Positions 35,418 through 47,191 of a stretch of DNA of 64,000 nt are shown in pieces. The notes beneath the pieces are model-generated. The model saw only the letters and a program-made list of their open reading frames with translations, did not search any database and was not told the DNA's origin. Made by a program: the position numbers and the translations under genes. The stretch is taken from NCBI RefSeq assembly GCF_949987515.2, contig NC_082684.1, positions 16,359,701 to 16,423,700 of the forward strand. Direction: 5' to 3'. Source of the stretch: Delphinus delphis. Taxonomy: Eukaryota > Chordata > Mammalia > Artiodactyla > Delphinidae. The stretch's first letter is position 1. Each line of letters starts with the position of its first letter.

Positions 35418-37269
35418 GGTGGGAGGCTCTGTGTTATTGCCACAATAAATATTACAGTGCAAAACCCCACCAGGCCATTTCTTCTAGGAATAGCGGTTTG
35501 CGAGTGTACTTAGACTTGCTGACTGTGAAATCATGCCTTGCGTATGTTATTGTGAAATGAACATTGCAACAATACATTGTCTTAATGGGTCTGGAACTGG
35601 CAGTGAGTGAGAGAGTCAGGCTGAGCGAGGGGGCCGGGTACAGTAGTAGCCGAGGGGCCGGGAGCTGCAGTTTGTCAGGCAGGCCATCTTGAGCCTTTAT
35701 ACTGTGCTTTACTCAAGCAAAAGGGGTCTCTGTCCCTGCTCCCATGTTTTAGAGGGTCCTGCTCTGGTCCTTTTCCATCTGTGTCTTTCCCCAGTAGGCT
35801 CAGAGCTCAAGAGCAAGGAGCTATGCTATACTCATCCCTTCTAGATCTTGCTGAAGCAGCCTGGTACCTGGAATTCCCTCTCAAATAGTCCCAGCCCCCC
35901 TTCCAGGGTCTATTCCAGGAGTCCATCCTCCTGAGGTGACGAGGCCACTCTGCAGGTAGAAATCTTTAGGTCCCTGGTATGGTCCAGGGGAGGCTGTTAG
36001 GAGAGGTGTGCCCAAAACTTTGCTGCTGGATGGTGTGTCCGCACACGTGCATTTGATGTTCCTCAGGGTGCAACAGGGAGGTGAGGGTAGGAGACAAGTG
36101 AGGTGGGTTCTGTGCTGAGGGCCAGATCAGCTCCCCCCTCACCATCACGCTGCTCTAGCATGAAACTCCGAGTCTGTGATGGGCGAAGTTAAACTGGCCT
36201 TCTAGGTCATTATGAAGGCATGCTTGTCAAGGTAGGCAGATAGAATATGTTTCACATAAAAGTTGTTAGCTTGGTTTCTCACATCTAAAAGTCTAGAGAT
36301 ATGGTGCGTGGGCCTTCATTTGTACTCCTGCAACAGGCCCTGCAAATATTAGGGCTGAGACTGGCAGGAGCTGGCTGTTGGGAGGGTATAGAAGGCTTTG
36401 AGAATTTGGGCTGCTCTTAGGTTGGACATGATTGGATATCCCCAAAGATGACTTACCTGTTGTCTGCAGAAGGATGGAATTACAGCTGGGCAGTCAATGT
36501 CAGACGTGAAAAAGATTCCGGGTCTCTTCTCGACCTCTCCTTTTCTTCCCCTCCTCCTGGCCCCTGGGCTCTCTCTGCATCTCTTGGAGATATATTCTGA
36601 TTGGACAGTAACTAGATGTAATGGAAAGTGTATCCTGAGCCAAACTGATGGAGAAACTTTCAGCACCAATTATTAGCCTCAATTTTCCTACTTAAAATGG
36701 TGATAATAATACTTGCTCCTGGTTGTTCTGAGGATAAGATGAATTAATGTAAAGTGATGTAATGTAGTCTTAAAGTTAAATAGCTGTTCAACCAAGGGCC
36801 ACCTCCCTCCTTTCTCTGCCTTGATAAAAAAAAACCCCACATTTTCATGTGTTTTATTTCCTTGGATTCTTGCCAAAAGTCTTGTTTAATATTCAATATA
36901 ATTCTTACTAATGACATAATATGAACACTCTCAGGAATAGTTTTGAAAGAGAGACTCCTGGAAACAGTGTGCTTTAATGTCACAGAACTACTTTAGGGCA
37001 GGAAGCCCCCTTAATTCTCACCCACTGAGTGACCAGTGCCCATACCCAAAGGCTTAACTATATTGAGAGGCAGGTCTCATTGCTCTGGTGTTGTCTTTGA
37101 CAGATCAACATTGGCTTCATCTCAGTTATTGGATTTTGATTTATTTCCAGAATTACCTGGACTGAATTCAATGCCAGAGCAGTACTTGGAATGAGGAGCA
37201 ATCACATGGACTTCATTTTCTTTAAATGTCACATGTTCTAATGTTCCAATTCTTCTGAGCAGACAGTAG
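35418..37269. other. Mostly unique DNA with one reverse MIR
   Basis: A reverse MIR-like stretch lies at about 36665-36790 (ttattagcctcaattttcct, gttgttctgaggataagatg). Otherwise there is no gene or named repeat. Confidence 0.5.
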
Positions 37270-37719
37270 TGTGATGGTTAGTTTTATGTCTCCACTTGGT
37301 TAAGCAAGAGTGCTGAGTTATTCAATTAAATACTAATCTGGGTGTTGCTCTGAATGTATTTTGTAGTTGTGGGCAGTCAATCAGTGGACTTCAAGTAAAG
37401 GAGATTATCCTTCATAATCTGGGTGAGCTTCCTCCAGTCATTTGAAAGACTAAGAACAGAGCTGAGGTCTCTCTGAGAAGGGAGGAATTACTCCTGTGGA
37501 TGACAGCACCAGCTCTTGCCCAGGTTTCTGGTCTGTTGGCCTCCCATACGGATTTCAGATTTGCCAGTCCTTAATATTTTTCTCCATCTCTCTCTCTCTT
37601 CCTTCCTTCCTTCCTTCCTTCCTTCCTTCCTTCCTTTCTTCCTTTCTTTTCTTCTAACTTTCTTTAATCTATCTTCTTTAAACTGGCTCTCCATCTCTTT
37701 CAGAACCCTGACCAATACA
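37270..37719 (+). repeat. 5' LTR of the ERVL provirus (MLT2-like)
   Basis: Begins tgtgatggttagttttatgt and ends accctgaccaataca, close to the TG...CA rule. A CTTC microsatellite (37599-37650) has grown in the part before the end. Confidence 0.85.
37599..37650. repeat. (CTTC)n microsatellite in the 5' LTR
   Basis: About ten clean CTTC units preceded by a short CT run, then broken units. The 3' LTR has a TATC run at the matching place. Confidence 0.92.
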
Positions 37720-37724
37720 GATTT

Positions 37725-37740
37725 TGGTAGCAAGAGTGGT
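37725..37740 (+). promoter_or_regulatory. Primer-binding-site-like sequence
   Basis: tggtagcaagagtggt lies five bases after the 5' LTR. A TGG start and this spacing fit a tRNA primer site. ERVL elements are known to use tRNA-Leu. The match to that tRNA is not checked here. Confidence 0.55.
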
Positions 37741-39243
37741 TCTAGAAGCACAGATTCTTTAGGATAGGTTTCTGAATTATTCTAGGTTTTCTGGAATTGG
37801 TTTTCTAATCTGATTAGATTGATTAGATTTAAAGGCACTAATAACTTATTTTCAGTTGTAAAGAGGGCACTGGAGGTCCATGGCATGATGTAGCAATAGA
37901 AATACACAAAATACCGTTATTCAATACTCCTAATCAAGTGTGTATAAAAGGCAAGGTAATCAGTGACCATGTATTTGATAGCTTAGAACACTTTAGTCAA
38001 ACTAAGATATATAATGAGATTGGCTGTTTGCTCCTAACTACCCTGGAGAAACTGGGGACATAAAAGAATGAACTCAGAGCTCTGAATTCCTAGCTCAAGC
38101 TCCATGTACGTGACCTGAAAATTTCTAAATCTGCCCTGAAAGCAACCTTTATCTTCTATAGTTGAGGGCTGAGATTTCTGAAAGCCAAACTCTGAGTTTC
38201 ATCCTGTGAGTGGCTATAATAAAACAAAAACTGAATTCCCAACCTTATAGAGTTTCTTCTATTAAAGTGAGAGCATTGATTGGGAAGGAATGGGATCCTG
38301 AATATTAGAATGAGGATCTACAAACAGATCCCAATGACCCTGAGGTTATTGAACTCCTAAGTTCGGCTGAATCTTCTTTGCCAGTAGAAACCACCCTTCC
38401 TTCTCTGTCTGAGGAGGTTAACTCTGTCTTGTCTGAAGAATCTGTAATGGTCTCTCTTGAGGTAGTTCCCTGGCAAGACACTGTTGATCTTCCTTAGGAC
38501 ATATACCCTGCTCCTCTTTGCTTCTAAAATTATAACTAAACTCAATTTCCAGAGGGTGAAATGCAGTGTGTGATGCATGGGGAGATGCAATACACACTGA
38601 GAGAACTGCATGATTTTTCCAATTTATGTGTGAGAGTGGGTATTAAATGTGTGGGATAAAACTGGAAGGAGCATAAAGTTGAATCAGGCTGAATTTATTG
38701 TCATGTGCCCACAGAGCAGAGGTTCTGCATTCAATTTTTTAACTTGAGGATTTAGAAAGGGCTTTAGACTTGTTTGTTTGATCGGCTGAAATGTGGACCA
38801 AAACGTTGCCTGCTCTAACTTAAGTTGAAATGCCAGAACTGCCTTGTTGTATTGTAGAGGAAGGTATTTAAAGGCTTAGGGAGGTTGGAATTTTAGAGTG
38901 GATTTATCACATAAGAAGACCTGCTCATCCACCCGGGGAGGATATAGAGGACGCACCTTTCACGATGACTGTGAGAAATAAATTTTTGAGGGCAGTCCCA
39001 GTGTCCTTGAAGAGCTCTGTGGTCCCCCTTCTCTTTAGTCCAGAAAGTGCAATGGGATCTGCTGCCATCAAAGCAGTAATTAGAATAATCTGACTCACAG
39101 AGACCTACGGTGTTGGCTAGTGGATCATGCTGTCTCTAGAAAAGGAATAGATGGACATTCTACTAAATTCTTACTTGATCTGTATAAGTTGAAGAGTTCT
39201 AGGCTGAATGAAAAGAAGTCTAACTTGAATCACCAAAACAGAG
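37741..39243 (+). pseudogene. ERVL gag-region remnant
   Basis: By position this is where gag would lie. No frame longer than about 80 codons remains on either strand, and I see no clear capsid motif. The call is from position only. Confidence 0.4.
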
Positions 39244-39632
39244 TGCTATGGATAGGAACAGTGTCCCTCTGAAATTGGAGGTCGAAGCCCTAACCTCTAA
39301 TTTGAATGAATTTGGAGATAGGGCCTTTAAACAGGTAATCAAGGTTAAATAAGGTCATAAGGATGGAGTGCTAATCCAATATAAGTGGTGTCCTTATCAG
39401 AAGAGGAAGAGACACTAGTGATGTGTGAGCACAGAGAAAAGGCCATGGGAGGACAAAGAGAGAAGGTGGTCATCTGCAGCCAACTAGAGAGGCTTCAGGG
39501 AAACCCATTCCTGCCAATGTCTTGATCTTGGACTTCCAGCCTTCAGAACTCTGAGAAAATAAATTTCTGTTGTTTAAGCCACCCAGTCTGTGGTGTTTCG
39601 TTATGGCAGCCCTAGGAAAGTAAGAGAGTCAA
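39244..39632 (+). mobile_element. MLT1A-like solo LTR nested in the ERVL provirus
   Basis: Starts tgctatggataggaacagtg and has ctaatccaatataagtggtg (39372) and ttccagccttcagaactctg (39533), then the ctaggaaagtaa end. It interrupts the inner region of the provirus and so arrived later. Confidence 0.85.
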
Positions 39633-40129
39633 GGGTCCTCAGTCAATTCCCAGACTTGAGCAAGTTAAGGCCAGGACCCCTTGATAAAGGACCCTGCTAT
39701 ACTGCCAAGAGCTAATACTTTCACATTTTTTCCCAGACTTCCCCAAAGGGATCTATGATCTTTTACCAGGATAAAAGAGAAGAAAAGGAGAAAAGGAAAT
39801 AATCAGACCTTTTAGGGACTACTGGACACTGGCTGTGAACTAACACTAATTCCAGAAGACCTGAAACACCACAGTGGGCAAACAGAATAGGGGCTAAGGA
39901 GATCAGGTGGTCAATGGAGTTTTAGTCCAGATCATAACACAGTGGATTCAGAGAGTTGCTGAACCCATCCTGTGTTTTTCCCCCCCATTTCTAGAATACA
40001 TAATTGAAATGAATATACCCAGCAACTGACAGAATCCACACTTTAGTTTCTTGACCTGTGTAATAAGGGCTATTATGGTGGGAAATTCCATGTGGAGGCC
40101 ATTAGAACTGCTGCTACCTAAGGAAGTAG

Positions 40130-40770
40130 TGAACCAAAACCAATATTGCATTCCTGGAGGGACTGCAGTAATTAGTGCCTCTAATCAAGGCCTTCAAAAA
40201 TGCAAGGGTGGTGATTCCCACCACATCTCCATTCAACTCACCTATTTGACCTGTGTAGAAGACAGATGAATCTTGGAGAATGACAGTGGGTTATCGTAAA
40301 CTTAACCACATGGTCACTCCAATTGCAGCTGCTGTTCCAGATGTGGTTTCATTGCTTGAACAAATTAACACATCTCCTGGTACCTGATATGCAGCTCTTG
40401 AGCTGAAAATGCCTTTTATTGGATACCCATTAGTAAAGACCATCAGAAGCAGTTTGATTTCAGCTGGCAAGGCCAACAATACACCTTCACTGTCCCACCA
40501 CAGGAGTATATCAACTCTCCATTCCTATGTCATAATTCAGTCTGCATGGACTTTGACCAACTTTGCCCTCTACAAGACATCACATTGTACGTCACATCCA
40601 TTACGTTGATGATACTATGCTGATTGGTCAGTGTAGACTTTTAGGATTTGGGGACAAAGCCTTGCCTTCCTCTGTAGATAACTACTCTCCTTTTGAGAAA
40701 GATCTTTTGGCTTACTACAGGGTCTTAATAGAGGCTGAATGCTTAACCATAAGTCACTAAGTTTCCATTT
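40130..40770 (+). pseudogene. ERVL reverse transcriptase remnant
   Basis: The YVDD active-site motif is readable at 40602-40613. Upstream, several RT-like stretches are kept in changing frames, for example at 40290-40380 and 40409-40600. Frame shifts and stops break the reading at several places. The open pieces are at most about 72 codons. Confidence 0.8.
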
Positions 40771-40999
40771 GACTTGACCTGTGCATCATGAATTTGCTGT
40801 TTTCTGACTTACCCAAGCCAAGATGGAATGCATCCCCTTATCAAATGGAAGTAGTATCTACAAGATCAGACCTGAAAGCATAATAAGTTACATGAGGAAG
40901 TGCCACAAATGCCCATGGTCCCTACTCCTGCTATATTACCTCCTTTCTCCAAATCTGTACCAATGGCCTAATAGGGAGTTCCAAACCAACTGACCAAAG

Positions 41000-41340
41000 A
41001 AGAGAAAAAAATTTTGATTTATAGACAATTCTGCATGATAATCAGGCACCACCCACAAGTGGACAGCTGCAGCATCCCTGAAGAACAGTGGCAAAAAGAA
41101 ATCCTCTCAGTGGTTACTCATTTTGCTTGGAAAGAGAAGTGGTCAGAGGTATGAGTCTATACTGATTCATGGGTTGCCACCAATGGTTTGGCTTGGTCAG
41201 GAACTTGGAAGGAAAATCGCTGGAAAATTAGTGACAATATCTGGGGAAGAGATATGTGGATGAATCTCTCTGAATGGGTGAAAAACACAAAGACATTGGT
41301 GTCCTACGTGAATGCTCACTGAAGGTTGACCTCTACAGAG
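41000..41340 (+). pseudogene. ERVL RNase H remnant
   Basis: A short run, YTDSWVATNGLAW, can be read near 41158-41196 (with a stop just before it) and fits the strand around the first RNase H acidic site. The frame is broken on both sides. Confidence 0.65.
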
Positions 41341-41459
41341 GAGAATATTAATAATCGATAGAATAGGATGACCTGTTCCATGGATACCTGTCAGCCTCTT
41401 TCCTCAGCCATCCCTGTCACTGTGCAATGAACTCATGAACAGAGCGGGTACAGTGGCAG

Positions 41460-41930
41460 GGACTCAGCAACATGGACTTCCGCTCGTTAAGGTCAACCTG
41501 ACTATGGTCATTACTGAGTGCCCAATCTGCCAGTAGCAGACCTAACACTGAGTCCCCAGTATGGCACTATTTTCCAGGGTGATCAGCCAGCTAATTGGTG
41601 GCAGGTTGATTACATTGGAGCACTTCCACCATGGAAGGGGCAGTGCTTTGTTCTTATTAGAACAGACATTTACTCTGGACATGGATTGTCTTCCATGCAT
41701 ACAATGCTTCTGCCATCTGTGGACTCACAGAATTCCTTATCTCCCATAATGGTATTCCACACAGAATTGTTTCTGATCATTTCATAGTAAACGAAGTGCA
41801 GCAATGGGCCTATGCTTGTGGAAATCATGAGCTTTGCCATGTTCCCCATCTTCCTGAGGCAGGTGGCTTGATTAAACAATAAAATGGCCTTTGGAAGACT
41901 CAATTACAATGCCAGTGAGGTGGTAATACC
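41460..41930 (+). pseudogene. ERVL integrase remnant
   Basis: An 89-codon open stretch (41518-41787) covers part of the integrase. A CxxC pair of the zinc-binding end is visible just before it, and WWQVDYIG near 41606 carries the first catalytic Asp. Further on, a stop codon and a Lys stand where the third acidic residue would be expected, near 41870. The enzyme is dead. Confidence 0.8.
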
Positions 41931-42179
41931 TTGCAGGGCTGGAACAATGTTATCCAGCAGGCTATATATGCTCGAAATCAGCATCTAATGTATGATGCTG
42001 TTTTCCTAATAGCCAGTATTAACATGTCCAGGAAACAAGGGGTAGAAATGGAAATGGCACTGTTTACTATCACCCTTAATGATCCTTACCAAAACTTTTG
42101 CTTCATGTCCCTGTGACCTTACTCTCTGTTGTTCTAGAGGTCTTAGTTCCAAACGGAGGAATGCTTCCAACTAGGAGAC

Positions 42180-42420
42180 ACAATGGTGATTTCATTGAAC
42201 TGGAGGTTAAGATTGCTACTAAGCCACTTTTTGTTCCTCATGCCTCTGAATCAACAGGCAAAGAAGGGAGTCCTGTGCTGGCTGGGTTTATTGATCTTGA
42301 CTCCCAAGGGGAAATTGGGCTGCTACTATACAGTGGAGCTAAGGAAGATTATGTCTGGAATACAGGAGATCCCTTAGGGTGTTTCTTAGTACTACCATGA
42401 CCTGTGATTAAAGTCAATGG
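42180..42420 (+). pseudogene. ERVL dUTPase remnant
   Basis: A 100-codon open stretch (42098-42400) ends with AGFIDLDSQGEIGLLLYSG, followed by a GDPLG motif. Both fit late dUTPase motifs. A dUTPase after integrase is the known mark of ERVL. The 5' half of the domain is weak. Confidence 0.75.
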
Positions 42421-42976
42421 AAAACGCAATGACTAATTCAAACCAGATTGCTAATGGCCCAGACCCTTTAGGAATGAAGGTTTGGGTCACCCCACCAAGC
42501 TAAAAACCATGACCAGCTGAGATGTTTGCAGAGGCAAAGAGAATATGGAATGGATTGTGGAAGAAAGTGGTTATAAGTTCTAGCTATGACCACGTGGCCA
42601 ATTGCAGAAACAAAGACTGTAATTTTTATTAATGTTTCTTCCTAATTTTTATGAATTTTTTTATTTGTGTGTATGTATGTGCATGTGTGTATTCAGATAT
42701 ATACTATTTTTGTTTTCTTTCCTCTCTCATTCCCTTACAATCTAATGTAAGATGTATTAATAATAGTTATGTTTACATCACAGTATTTAAGTTATAGGAT
42801 ATCAAAGAAAAGTGTACATAATACCCATTTTGCATCCTCTTCTAAGGAAAGGGTTAGTGCATTTTTGATTGTATACAAGATAGGTGTATTCTATTAGGCA
42901 GAAATATTACTTTTTTTTGGTCTTTAATGGAAGTTTAAGCATTGTTTAAGGAGATATTTATAGGTGCCAAGTTGAT

Positions 42977-42987
42977 AAAGGGTGGAA
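42977..42987 (+). promoter_or_regulatory. Polypurine-tract-like sequence before the 3' LTR
   Basis: aaagggtggaa directly precedes the 3' LTR. Position and base make-up fit the plus-strand primer site of a retrovirus. Confidence 0.5.
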
Positions 42988-43438
42988 TCTGATGCTTTTA
43001 TGTGTCACTTGGCTAGGCTGTGATACCCAGTTATTCAATCGAGCATTGATTTAGGTGTTGCTGTGAAGATATTTTTATGTGATTAACAGCTACAATCAGT
43101 TGACTTTCAAATCAGGAGATTATTTTACTAATCTGGGTGAGCCTCATCAATCAGTTGAAAGGCCTTCAGAGCAAAACGGAGGAAGAAGAAACTCTACCTC
43201 TGGATGGCAGCATCAGATCCTGTCTGAGAATTTCCAGCCTGCTGGCCTACTCTGGATATTTAAAACTTGCCAGTATCTACATTGTGGAAACCAATTCTTT
43301 GAAATTATATATATTATATAAAATATATAATTAGATAATACATAAATATATACATTATATATATATATAAAGTGTATCTATCTATCTATCTATCTATATC
43401 ACTCATTCTATTTCTATGGTAGAGTCCTGACTAATAGA
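42988..43438 (+). repeat. 3' LTR of the ERVL provirus (MLT2-like)
   Basis: Begins tctgatgcttttatgtgtca and ends agagtcctgactaataga. The middle (aatctgggtgagcctcatca near 43130) aligns with the 5' LTR (aatctgggtgagcttcctcc near 37417). It contains an AT-rich run and TATC repeats at 43310-43400. Confidence 0.82.
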
Positions 43439-43619
43439 AATAGCACAGTAGATAAGCAATGATATATGTATCATCAAATTCAAAATTATTATATTGGGCA
43501 AAATGTTATGTAGTGGAATCATAATGCTGAAAACTCATTAACTTGTACTTCATCCACCTAGGAAAAATAGGTTGAAGAGATTTTTTGGTCATGTGTCACT
43601 CAAAACAATATTAATTATA

Positions 43620-43830
43620 AGAGCAACCATTTATTGTACATCTATATTGAGCTAGCCTTGAAGCTGAGGGCTTTACCTTTATTGATAATTTTTAAAATGT
43701 TGCAAACTAAATATCATGATCTCTAATTTATAGAGTATGAAATTGAGTCTTAGAGAAAGTGAAAAATTTACCCAAGGACATGTTTGTGAAAGGCAGTGAA
43801 AGGACTTGAGCTCAGGTCAGTTTGACTCCG
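43620..43830 (+). repeat. MIR SINE
   Basis: ccatttattgtacatctata, then gagtatgaaattgagtctta, then acttgagctcaggtcagttt. Confidence 0.7.
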
Positions 43831-44349
43831 GTTTGAGCTCTTCAAAAAACAAGAGCACAGTCTTCCAGCCTAGAATTCCTAGAAGGTAGCCCCATGTATT
43901 TGGGGCTGGGTAGTAGCCCTCATGGGTACAAGTGGCATATATGACTGTCAGCATCATCTTCTTATATGTTCTCCGTGATTGGGAAAACCAAACAGAGTGG
44001 TTTGTCCTCCTCTGGACAACTGCTGTGCTACACTCTTGGTGTAATAACTCTATTATGGGGACAATGGAAAGATGCCCGTACTGATGGAGTTGTGTGTCCA
44101 TACTTGAGATAAGTCTAAGTGATTTATCTTTGCACACTCAGGACCATAGCTGAATCCCAAAGATGACATAAGGACCATCATACGACACAAAGACAGGCAA
44201 AAGAGTACCTTCAGTGAAACCTCTGGTTTTCTAAACCTAATTCTCTTGCCTAGACTATTTCAGTCACTCAGATTTCTAATTGGTCTACATATAGACCAAT
44301 AATCAGGGCTGAGGAAGTTGAAATTTAGAGGTCAAGTTGAATTCAGTTA
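43831..44349. other. Unique DNA
   Basis: A 106-codon frame on the - strand (43817-44137) overlaps the MIR edge and has no known domain. Confidence 0.45.
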
Positions 44350-44625
44350 GTAAGGCAGCTCTGGAACAGCAAAGAGAACATTGGACCAGGAGTCAGGAGA
44401 CCAATATTGGATCATTGGCTTATACCTTACTAAGCACTGTCAACTTGGCCAGGTCACTTAATATTCTTAATCCTCATCGTCTCCATCTATGAAGTGAGTA
44501 GAAAACCCCACATGAGGGCTGTGGGGCTTTTAATTAAATGAGATATAGAATATAAATATAATTAAATGAGAAATCATCTGTTGAAAATTATCTAGCACAG
44601 TTCTTGGCACGTAACAAGTACTCAA
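44350..44625 (-). repeat. MIR SINE, reverse
   Basis: ccaggagtcaggagaccaat, then gccaggtcacttaatattct, then cagttcttggcacgtaacaa, the reverse MIR order. Confidence 0.75.
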
Positions 44626-45559
44626 TGTTTCACACAACTTAGTAATCACTCCCTTTTTCAGAGCGTAGTGATTCTCTTTCGCCATGGTAAAGGTCTTAGT
44701 GGGAGAGTAATTCCAGGCACCCCTTTCCTACCCAAGAAACCAAGAGGATGATTCTCTTCCCACTCCAAGCAGGTCCATAACCTAAACTCTACCCAGATAG
44801 CCATGCTCTCCTGGGGCTTTGCATCCTGAGAAAGTGACGCAAAGTCAGAAGAAACAGAGATCATTCATGTTAGAGGCAATGGCAGCTGAGGCTTCCTGAT
44901 GAAGCTGTTTTAGTTATGGTGCCACTGCTGTATTTTTTGCTTCCCTTTGGAGATTCCTGTTTCTCTATTTATTCCAAAGTCTGACCCTCTAGCTTCTCAC
45001 TGATTGTGTTAGAAGCATCCGCACTCTTTCTCCATGAATACCCTTCCAAAGAAATCCTTTGCTTAAGTTAGCTGGAGGTGGCTTTTATTGTTTGCCATTA
45101 GGACCCTGGCTGACACACACGTCAAGAACTGATATGAAAGGACCGGTAGGCTAGGGCGCATAGTCCTGTTTGCATATTTCTTTAGGTTTGGTGGGTTTGC
45201 AATCATTGATGTGGGTGTAAAATTCCAATTTACTTCTCTGATGAGCTCTTCAACGATTGACCTGCTCCTAATTTAGCTGTACATTATTATAGCTAAATGT
45301 TGGTTACTACAAAAAGACCTTGTTTTGACCTCATAAGAAAACACCATTCAAAATCAAGGGGAGGAAAGCAAAACATGTGGTGCAAAGTCAGAGAAGAAAT
45401 TCACTACGTGCGTGTTTCAGGACTGGCTGTGTCCTTATTACCATCTCTTTCCTAATGCGCTAACATCTCTTGTAGATTTGACCACGATTTAACATGATCA
45501 GACAAATGTTATTTTAAAAGGACACATTCTAAGTTAAAAATGACCCTCTTTCTTGGGCG
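44626..45559. other. Unique DNA, possible LTR scrap near 45060-45120
   Basis: gtggcttttattgtttgcca...aggaccctggctgacacac near 45079-45118 looks like an LTR end but is too short to name. The rest shows no gene or repeat. Confidence 0.4.
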
Positions 45560-45740
45560 TGTTTTACGGTTTCTGCAGCTGGAGGTTATAATAGGCCATT
45601 TGATTAATGAGCTGTTTTATTGGGATGCAAATAATGCCTAATGTCATAAGATCCATATGTTGTACATTACAGAGGCATAAAACTTATCTTGGCACAAAAT
45701 GGAAAATTTAAAACATCTCTCTTTAAAAAATATATCATGC
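45560..45740. promoter_or_regulatory. Candidate conserved non-coding element
   Basis: This repeat-free stretch is packed with developmental factor-like sites: an E-box CAGCTG (45576-45581), a homeodomain-type TGATTAATGAGC (45601-45612) and an exact octamer ATGCAAAT (45625-45632). It is only a candidate; conservation cannot be seen here. Confidence 0.3.
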
Positions 45741-46299
45741 TCAACAAATAGCATGTGGGTATTCCTGGTATTGATGAAACTGATGAATGCTTTGCCAGCT
45801 TTGTTTAGTTTTAGTGCTAACTCTGATTGTGTGTGTGCTATGTGTGTGTGTTTTCTTTGTTCATCAGAAGTACCTTTATGCTTCTGTTCATTCTCAGTCT
45901 GTTCAAAATAGTCGAAAAGAGCCAAACAGCTGGTTCTGATAATACACAGTAGCTATAACATGCATGGTTTAGAACTAAAATGCCTAGATACTGGAAGGAA
46001 AAGGTAATTATAATTAAAGCAGCAACTGGAGATTAGAGATGTAATTGCTCCTGCATCGCCAGAGGGGAGGGCCATGAGAAGGATATGTAAATGCCTAGTC
46101 TGCAGGATACAAATCTCAGAGCAACATAACCCTATGGGGATACAAAAGCTAACCATACATTGAATGTAAAGCATGACAGAGCACTGAAGTTCTGGTTGGA
46201 GTGGGAGATTTCACATCCAGTGAAACACTCATAACACCAGACACAGCTGATCAACCATCTTCCCAGAACCGTCAAACGGGTAACCACTTTCTATCCTTA
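45741..46299. other. Unique DNA
   Basis: Short GT runs lie at 45828-45852. No gene is seen. Frames at 45644-45925 (-) and 45699-45911 (+) overlap each other. Confidence 0.45.
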
Positions 46300-46562
46300 A
46301 GCTTCTGCTCAAGTATCATTTTTCAAATAAGCTTTCTCTAGTGACTTCCTGGCCCCATGGTCATTCTCATTCATATTAACGTCATTTTATTATCTTTATG
46401 AAAAGTTTTACTTCCTGAATCATCTTGTTTGTCTGTTGGTTCACTTATGTATTCACATATTTCATAGGAGAAAATAGGCTCCACGTCAGACTTGTTTATA
46501 GCTGTAAACTCAAATCAGTGCCTGGAATACAATAAGTGTTCAATAAATAGATACTGAATGTT
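46300..46562 (+). repeat. L2 LINE 3' end
   Basis: ctgctcaagtatcatttttc, then cagtgcctggaatacaataa (46516) and gtgttcaataaatagatactgaatg at the end, the usual L2 3' terminus. Confidence 0.7.
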
Positions 46563-46690
46563 GAAAAGTGAGGATAAAATAATCCCTCTTCCTTTTAAAG
46601 GATGGCTTATCTGAGATAATCCTTGACATGACAGTGCCAGGGCCAGAGATAAGTATTTGGTAACTGTTAGCTAGCATTATTTTTTATTAT
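46563..46690 (-). repeat. MIR SINE fragment, reverse
   Basis: ggataaaataatccctcttc, then tgagataatccttgacatga, then ttggtaactgttagctagca. Confidence 0.6.
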
Positions 46691-46727
46691 TTATATTACT
46701 TATAACAGTACTGACGATGACAGTAAT

Positions 46728-47191
46728 TGTATTAGTCAGGCTTCTCAAAAGAAACAGTATTCATATAAAAAGAGATTTATTATGAGGAATTGGCTTATGT
46801 GATTTGGAGGCTGAGGAGTCCCACAATCTACCGCTGGCAAGGTGGAGAACCAGAAAAACTTACAGCGTAAATCACTGCTTGAACAGAAAGTCCTGACAAC
46901 CAGGAGTGTCAGTGATGTAAGTCCCAATCCAAGGGCAGGAGAAGACTGATGTTCCACTGTGTCAGGGGGAGAGACAGAGAGAGAGAGAGAATTTTCCCTT
47001 CCTCCAGCCCTCAATGGACTGGATGATACCTCCCTTTCCCACACTGGGGAGGGAAATCTACTTTCAGTCTACTGATTAAAATGCTAATCTCACTGAAAAC
47101 ACTCTCACAGACATAACCACAAATAATATTTAACCAAATTTCTGGGACTCTCTTCACCGAGTCAAGTTGACACTCAAAATTAGCTGCCACA
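46728..47191 (-). mobile_element. MLT2-type (ERVL) solo LTR, reverse
   Basis: Starts tgtattagtcaggcttctca and ends gttgacactcaaaattagctgccaca, the reverse complement of an MLT2 LTR. The inner ggaggctgaggagtcccaca (46806) and cctcaatggactggatgata (47010) are typical. At 464 bases it is close to full length. No inner viral part is attached. Confidence 0.85.

Larger units (their letters stand above)
37270..43438 (+). mobile_element. Old ERVL (MLT2-flanked) endogenous retrovirus, both LTRs kept
   Basis: Two related but strongly diverged LTRs lie in the same direction at 37270-37719 and about 42988-43438. A primer-binding-like site follows the 5' LTR, and a purine-rich tract precedes the 3' LTR. 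The inner 5.2 kb holds decayed pol domains in the ERVL order: reverse transcriptase, RNase H, integrase, dUTPase. No env-like region is seen, as expected for ERVL. The flanking 5 bases, agtag (37265-37269) and aatag (43439-43443), match in four of five. Many stops and frame breaks make it inactive. A MaLR LTR is nested at 39244. Large LTR divergence points to an old insertion. Confidence 0.88.

Noticed and set aside
41518..42400. Integrase- and dUTPase-like frames as working viral genes
   Set aside because: Stops, frame breaks and a changed catalytic position show that the copy is dead. It is kept as pseudogene pieces only.
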